Assembly: GCA_013151585.1 (NCBI GenBank)
Contig: JAADHY010000615.1
Location: 1 to 5,389, forward strand
DNA: 5,389 nucleotides
Direction of reading: 5' to 3'
Source: Planctomycetota bacterium
GTDB taxonomy: Bacteria; Planctomycetota; Planctomycetia; Planctomycetales; Planctomycetaceae
Shown here: positions 4,425-5,389 of the stretch, piece after piece
How the letters are laid out: each line of letters opens with the position of its first letter
How positions within the stretch are numbered: the first letter of the stretch is position 1
Program-made: the position numbers and the translations under genes
The notes under the pieces: generated by a model
What the model was told of the DNA's origin: nothing
Seen by the model: only the letters and a program-made list of their open reading frames with translations
Databases searched by the model: none

Positions 4425-5389
4425 TTGGCTAGCAAGAAGGTGCAGGGTAACGGCCGCGGTCGAGGGGCCGAGGTGGCCGGGCGGGTTGCGAGCATGGAGG
4501 CGAGCGATCGCATCGAATACGTTTCGCTCAGCCAGGAAACCCGACGTCGCTATCTGAACTATGCTCTGTCGGTCATTCAGTCGCGTGCGCTGCCTGATGT
4601 ACGCGACGGCCTGAAGCCGGTTCAACGCCGCATCCTCTACGTGATGTACCACGACCTGCGGCTTCACTCGGGCAGCAAGCCGCGCAAGTGTGCCCGCATT
4701 TGCGGCGACACCATGGGGGGTTATCACCCTCACGGTGACGCGGCCATTTATGATGCTCTGGTCCGGATGGCTCAGGATTTCACTTTCCGTTACCCGCTGG
4801 TAGACGGCCAGGGCAATTTCGGATCGGTGATGGGATTACCGGCGGCGGCCGCTCGATACACCGAGGCTCGTCTGACGGCGATCGCCGAGCAGTTGATGGA
4901 CGAGTTGCGGTTTCAGACCGTCGAGATGCGTCCGAACTATGACGCCACCCGCCAAGAACCGGTCGTGCTGCCCGCCCGGTATCCAAATCTACTGGTCAAC
5001 GGAACGCAAGGGATCGCCGTCGGCATGGCGACGAACATCCCTCCGCACAATTTGGGCGAGGTAATCAAGGGCTGCATTCACTTGATCCGGCATCCGGATG
5101 CCACCGTGGCTCAAGTGATGAAGTATATCAAAGGGCCGGACTTTCCTTTGGGCGGCCGCATCGTGACCGACCGTCGCGCTCTGACCAAGACCTACAAAGA
5201 AGGACGCGGCTCGATCAAAGTCCGTGGCGAATGGAAAGTCGATACCAGCCGACGCAAGAAGAGTCAAAACCGGCTCGTCGTCTACTCGGTCCCGTATGGA
5301 GTTGAGACGGGCAACTTGGTCGCTGAGCTCGGGCAGATCGTTGCCAGCCGCAAATTGCCGCAACTGGTCGATGTCTCTGACGAAACCGA
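4425..5389 (+). CDS. DNA gyrase / topoisomerase IV subunit A, N-terminal part (runs off the window)
   Basis: The first 321 codons of a type IIA topoisomerase A subunit, the DNA-cutting half of a GyrA2GyrB2 or ParC2ParE2 enzyme that passes one duplex through another using ATP. Visible parts: a basic, Gly-rich leader (1-23) absent from typical GyrA; the start of the breakage-reunion domain, YLNYALSVIQSRALPDVRDG (43-62) and LKPVQRRILY (63-72); GGYHPHGDAAIYD (98-110) in the winged-helix region; VDGQGNFGS (126-134); and RYTEARL (144-150), with Tyr145 the catalytic tyrosine and Arg144 its partner. LPARYPNLLVNGTQGIAVGMATNIPPHN follows (in parts, about 184-211), then KGPDFPLGG. Compared with E. coli GyrA, Ala106 replaces Ser83 while Asp110 keeps Asp87, and the loop before the tyrosine reads SVMGLP instead of SIDGDS. 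The TTG start follows a strong ribosome site; ATG at 4494 is the alternative. Family members have about 750-900 residues, so over half is outside, including the C-terminal domain that separates GyrA from ParC. I therefore leave the symbol open. Confidence 0.95.
   Translation, partial: MASKKVQGNGRGRGAEVAGRVASMEASDRIEYVSLSQETRRRYLNYALSVIQSRALPDVRDGLKPVQRRILYVMYHDLRLHSGSKPRKCARICGDTMGGYHPHGDAAIYDALVRMAQDFTFRYPLVDGQGNFGSVMGLPAAAARYTEARLTAIAEQLMDELRFQTVEMRPNYDATRQEPVVLPARYPNLLVNGTQGIAVGMATNIPPHNLGEVIKGCIHLIRHPDATVAQVMKYIKGPDFPLGGRIVTDRRALTKTYKEGRGSIKVRGEWKVDTSRRKKSQNRLVVYSVPYGVETGNLVAELGQIVASRKLPQLVDVSDET

Noticed and set aside
4175..4733. Minus-strand open frames opposite the start of the topoisomerase gene
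   Set aside because: The plus strand clearly encodes GyrA/ParC motifs across 4554-5389, and the frames opposite it have no motifs.

Overview
The window looks like a piece of a planctomycete chromosome. It is GC-rich. Three small secreted proteins carry motifs that I recall from many uncharacterised planctomycete proteins (GYYYQHVPTWRPRPG, YFDPRDGQVFAAPGTG, LNAPLYPSPQPHMP). This assignment comes from memory of those families; no database search was done. Nothing points to a plasmid, phage, insertion sequence or CRISPR array.

Layout, left to right. (1) Positions 106-1290, minus strand: a complete class V, PLP-dependent aminotransferase of the isopenicillin N epimerase-like group. A short hairpin lies just past its stop. 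(2) Positions 1291-1596: intergenic. It holds a clear intrinsic terminator on the minus strand (1497-1531), then several inverted repeats in the stretch that would be the leader of the aminotransferase. (3) Positions 1597-3579, minus strand: a three-gene cluster of exported proteins of unknown function, transcribed right to left (3579-3112, then 3115-2465, then 2373-1597). The first two overlap by ATGA, and the third follows after 91 nt. The terminator at 1531-1497 closes the unit. (4) Positions 3580-4424: about 845 nt with no convincing gene. It separates the divergent transcription units and contains two sigma70-like plus-strand promoter candidates and a run of small hairpins. (5) Positions 4425-5389, plus strand: the first 321 codons of a type IIA topoisomerase A subunit (GyrA/ParC family), starting at TTG behind a strong Shine-Dalgarno and running off the window.

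Functionally there are three independent modules. The topoisomerase subunit would cut and rejoin DNA together with a GyrB/ParE partner that is not in the window. The aminotransferase is a metabolic enzyme whose substrate cannot be told from context. The three exported proteins are probably made together and act outside the cytoplasm. Two of them share a CPHC cysteine motif, but none has a domain I can tie to a function.

The most interesting points are the secreted cluster, changed residues next to the topoisomerase catalytic tyrosine together with alanine at the classic quinolone-contact serine position, and the structured non-coding stretch ahead of the topoisomerase gene. I did not find a clear new defence, mobile or RNA-guided system.
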